The position numbers and the translations under genes are program-made. The notes below the pieces were generated by a model. That model saw only the letters and a program-made list of their open reading frames with translations. It had not been told where the DNA came from and ran no database searches. Below are positions 7,057 through 7,836 of a DNA stretch of 7,836 nt, one piece after another (position 1 is the stretch's first letter; the number at the start of each line of letters is the position of its first letter). The DNA is from Paramuribaculum sp. (lineage in GTDB: Bacteria > Bacteroidota > Bacteroidia > Bacteroidales > Muribaculaceae): NCBI GenBank assembly GCA_029051835.1, contig JAIDKJ010000083.1:1-7836 (forward strand), given 5' to 3'.

Positions 7057-7611
7057 TCAGAATATTATGGCGAGAAATTTCACCGGCTTATTGCCCGTGG
7101 CCACCACCCGATGGCCAAGCTCGGCGTTGAAATATATGCTGTCGCCGGTGGCAAGCTCAGCCTTGCGCCCTCCGATATGAAGCTCCATCGCGCCTTCGAG
7201 CACGATATTGAACTCCTGGCCGGCATGGGTGGTTTCGGGCGGCAGCGGCGAGCCGGGAGCCAGAGGATGGACAGTGACTATGAACGGATCGGCCTTGCGA
7301 CCGGCAAAACCGGCGGCAAGCGAACGATAGCTGTAGGCCCGCGACCGCTCCACCAGCGCGCCCTGTCCGCGGCGGGTGATGAAATAGCTGCTCATGCGCG
7401 GCTCGTCGCCAAACAGAAGCGCCGGAAGCTCCACGCCACACTTCGTGGCGATACGCTGCAGCGTACTCATGGCTATGTCGGCCTCGCCACGCTCCATCAT
7501 GACGTAGGTGGCGGTGTCGACCTCACACATCTCGGCCATGGCCTCGACGGTGATATCCATCGCCTCGCGCAGCCCTTTGAGCCGCTGTGCTATCTGCAGA
7601 AGATGATCCAT
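7057..7611 (-). CDS. XRE-family transcriptional regulator with C-terminal cupin domain
   Basis: A 184-residue cytoplasmic DNA-binding protein. Residues about 7-62 form an XRE helix-turn-helix domain (IAQRLKGLREAMDITVEAMA, then YVMMERGEADIAMSTLQRIA). Residues about 108-183 form a cupin-2 fold, with H129 and GQEFNIVLEG (131-140) in cupin motif 1 and GDSIYFNAELGHR (156-168) in motif 2. The linker LLFGDEPRMSSYFITRRGQG (65-84) is shared with the Bacteroides regulators that precede AMP-forming acyl-CoA ligases. The start at MDHLLQIAQRL is preferred because it aligns with those relatives; the frame is open 13 codons further, to an ATG ending at 7650, but that part (PDTLILTINQLF) looks unrelated. The ligase gene follows after 19 bases. 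Metal or ligand binding by the cupin is unproven: only H129, E133 and H167 are obvious candidates. The 5' region up to 7745 shows no clear TAnnTTTG box. Confidence 0.92.
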   Translation of the reverse strand: MDHLLQIAQRLKGLREAMDITVEAMAEMCEVDTATYVMMERGEADIAMSTLQRIATKCGVELPALLFGDEPRMSSYFITRRGQGALVERSRAYSYRSLAAGFAGRKADPFIVTVHPLAPGSPLPPETTHAGQEFNIVLEGAMELHIGGRKAELATGDSIYFNAELGHRVVATGNKPVKFLAIIF

Positions 7612-7745
7612 AAACAATTGGTTGATCGTGAGAATAAGAGTGTCAGGCATTTATTGCCGACCGTCCGGAGCCGGGCCGATCGCCACACCCCTGAGGATTC
7701 GAGAATAGATCATGATGAATGTCTGGCGGGGTGGATACCTGTTAT

Positions 7746-7795
7746 AAAAACGGCAGCGCGGAGCCTGTTGTTCCGCGAACCCGTTACTTTTTTTT
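7746..7795. terminator. Two-way intrinsic terminator upstream of the regulator gene
   Basis: CGCGGA (7757-7762) pairs with TCCGCG (7772-7777) across a 9-base loop. An outer AACGG (7749-7753) pairs with CCGTT (7781-7785) across a 3x3 internal mismatch. On the plus strand eight T follow (7788-7795); on the minus strand the stem runs directly into TTTTT (7750-7746). It could stop transcription both ways. Because the next gene reads leftward, its likely job is to end a minus-strand gene beyond the right edge of the window. Confidence 0.6.
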
Positions 7796-7836
7796 GAGAG
7801 TTACTTACATTCACGGCCCGACAGCCATCGCCGACG

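Noticed and set aside
7630..7707. Two GAGAATA copies (7630-7636 and 7701-7707) and the palindrome ATCATGAT upstream of the regulator, as possible operators.
   Set aside because: Seven-base repeats 71 bases apart and an 8-base palindrome are near chance level; there is no symmetry typical of XRE operators.

Overview
The window is a gene-dense piece of a Bacteroidales chromosome (phylum Bacteroidota), probably from a gut lineage. The evidence is the DUF3467 protein, a NigD-like lipoprotein, an XRE-cupin regulator paired with an acyl-CoA synthetase, A-rich leaders without Shine-Dalgarno sites, and a TAnnTTTG-type promoter box. GC is high for the order: roughly 60% over most of the window and well above 70% in the first 717 bases (hand counts of sample lines). 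I cannot name a genus; Muribaculaceae or Rikenellaceae are guesses.

Layout. Bases 1-717 (+) hold the 3' part of a class I SAM-dependent methyltransferase of the PG_1098 type. It is cut by the window edge and seems to lack its usual C-terminal domains. It converges, 21 bases apart, on a long run of minus-strand genes. Read in the direction of transcription (right to left), these form three units. (1) 7611-5361: an XRE-family regulator with a cupin sensor domain, then a medium-chain-type acyl-CoA synthetase, 19 bases apart. A two-way hairpin terminator at about 7746-7795 isolates this unit from whatever lies upstream. (2) 5270-3502: lolD (lipoprotein-release ABC ATPase), then a NigD-like lipoprotein, then a DUF3467 protein. 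The spacing is 24 bases and then a 4-base ATGA overlap. A TAATTTTG box sits just before lolD, and a strong terminator hairpin contains the DUF3467 stop codon in its loop. (3) 3436-739: cysS (cysteinyl-tRNA synthetase), then a flavodiiron protein, 22 bases apart.

The genes cover housekeeping translation (cysS), oxygen or nitric oxide defence of an anaerobe (flavodiiron protein), cell-envelope lipoprotein handling (lolD with a lipoprotein cargo candidate next to it), and regulated activation of a carboxylic acid to its CoA ester (regulator plus ligase). I see no CRISPR array, transposase, phage gene, tRNA or rRNA, and no clear sign of a new defence or biosynthetic system. The points most worth checking are the composition step with the shortened methyltransferase at about 717, the stop-codon-in-terminator arrangement, and the possibly leaderless lolD transcript. 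No stretch longer than about 225 bases lacks a gene.
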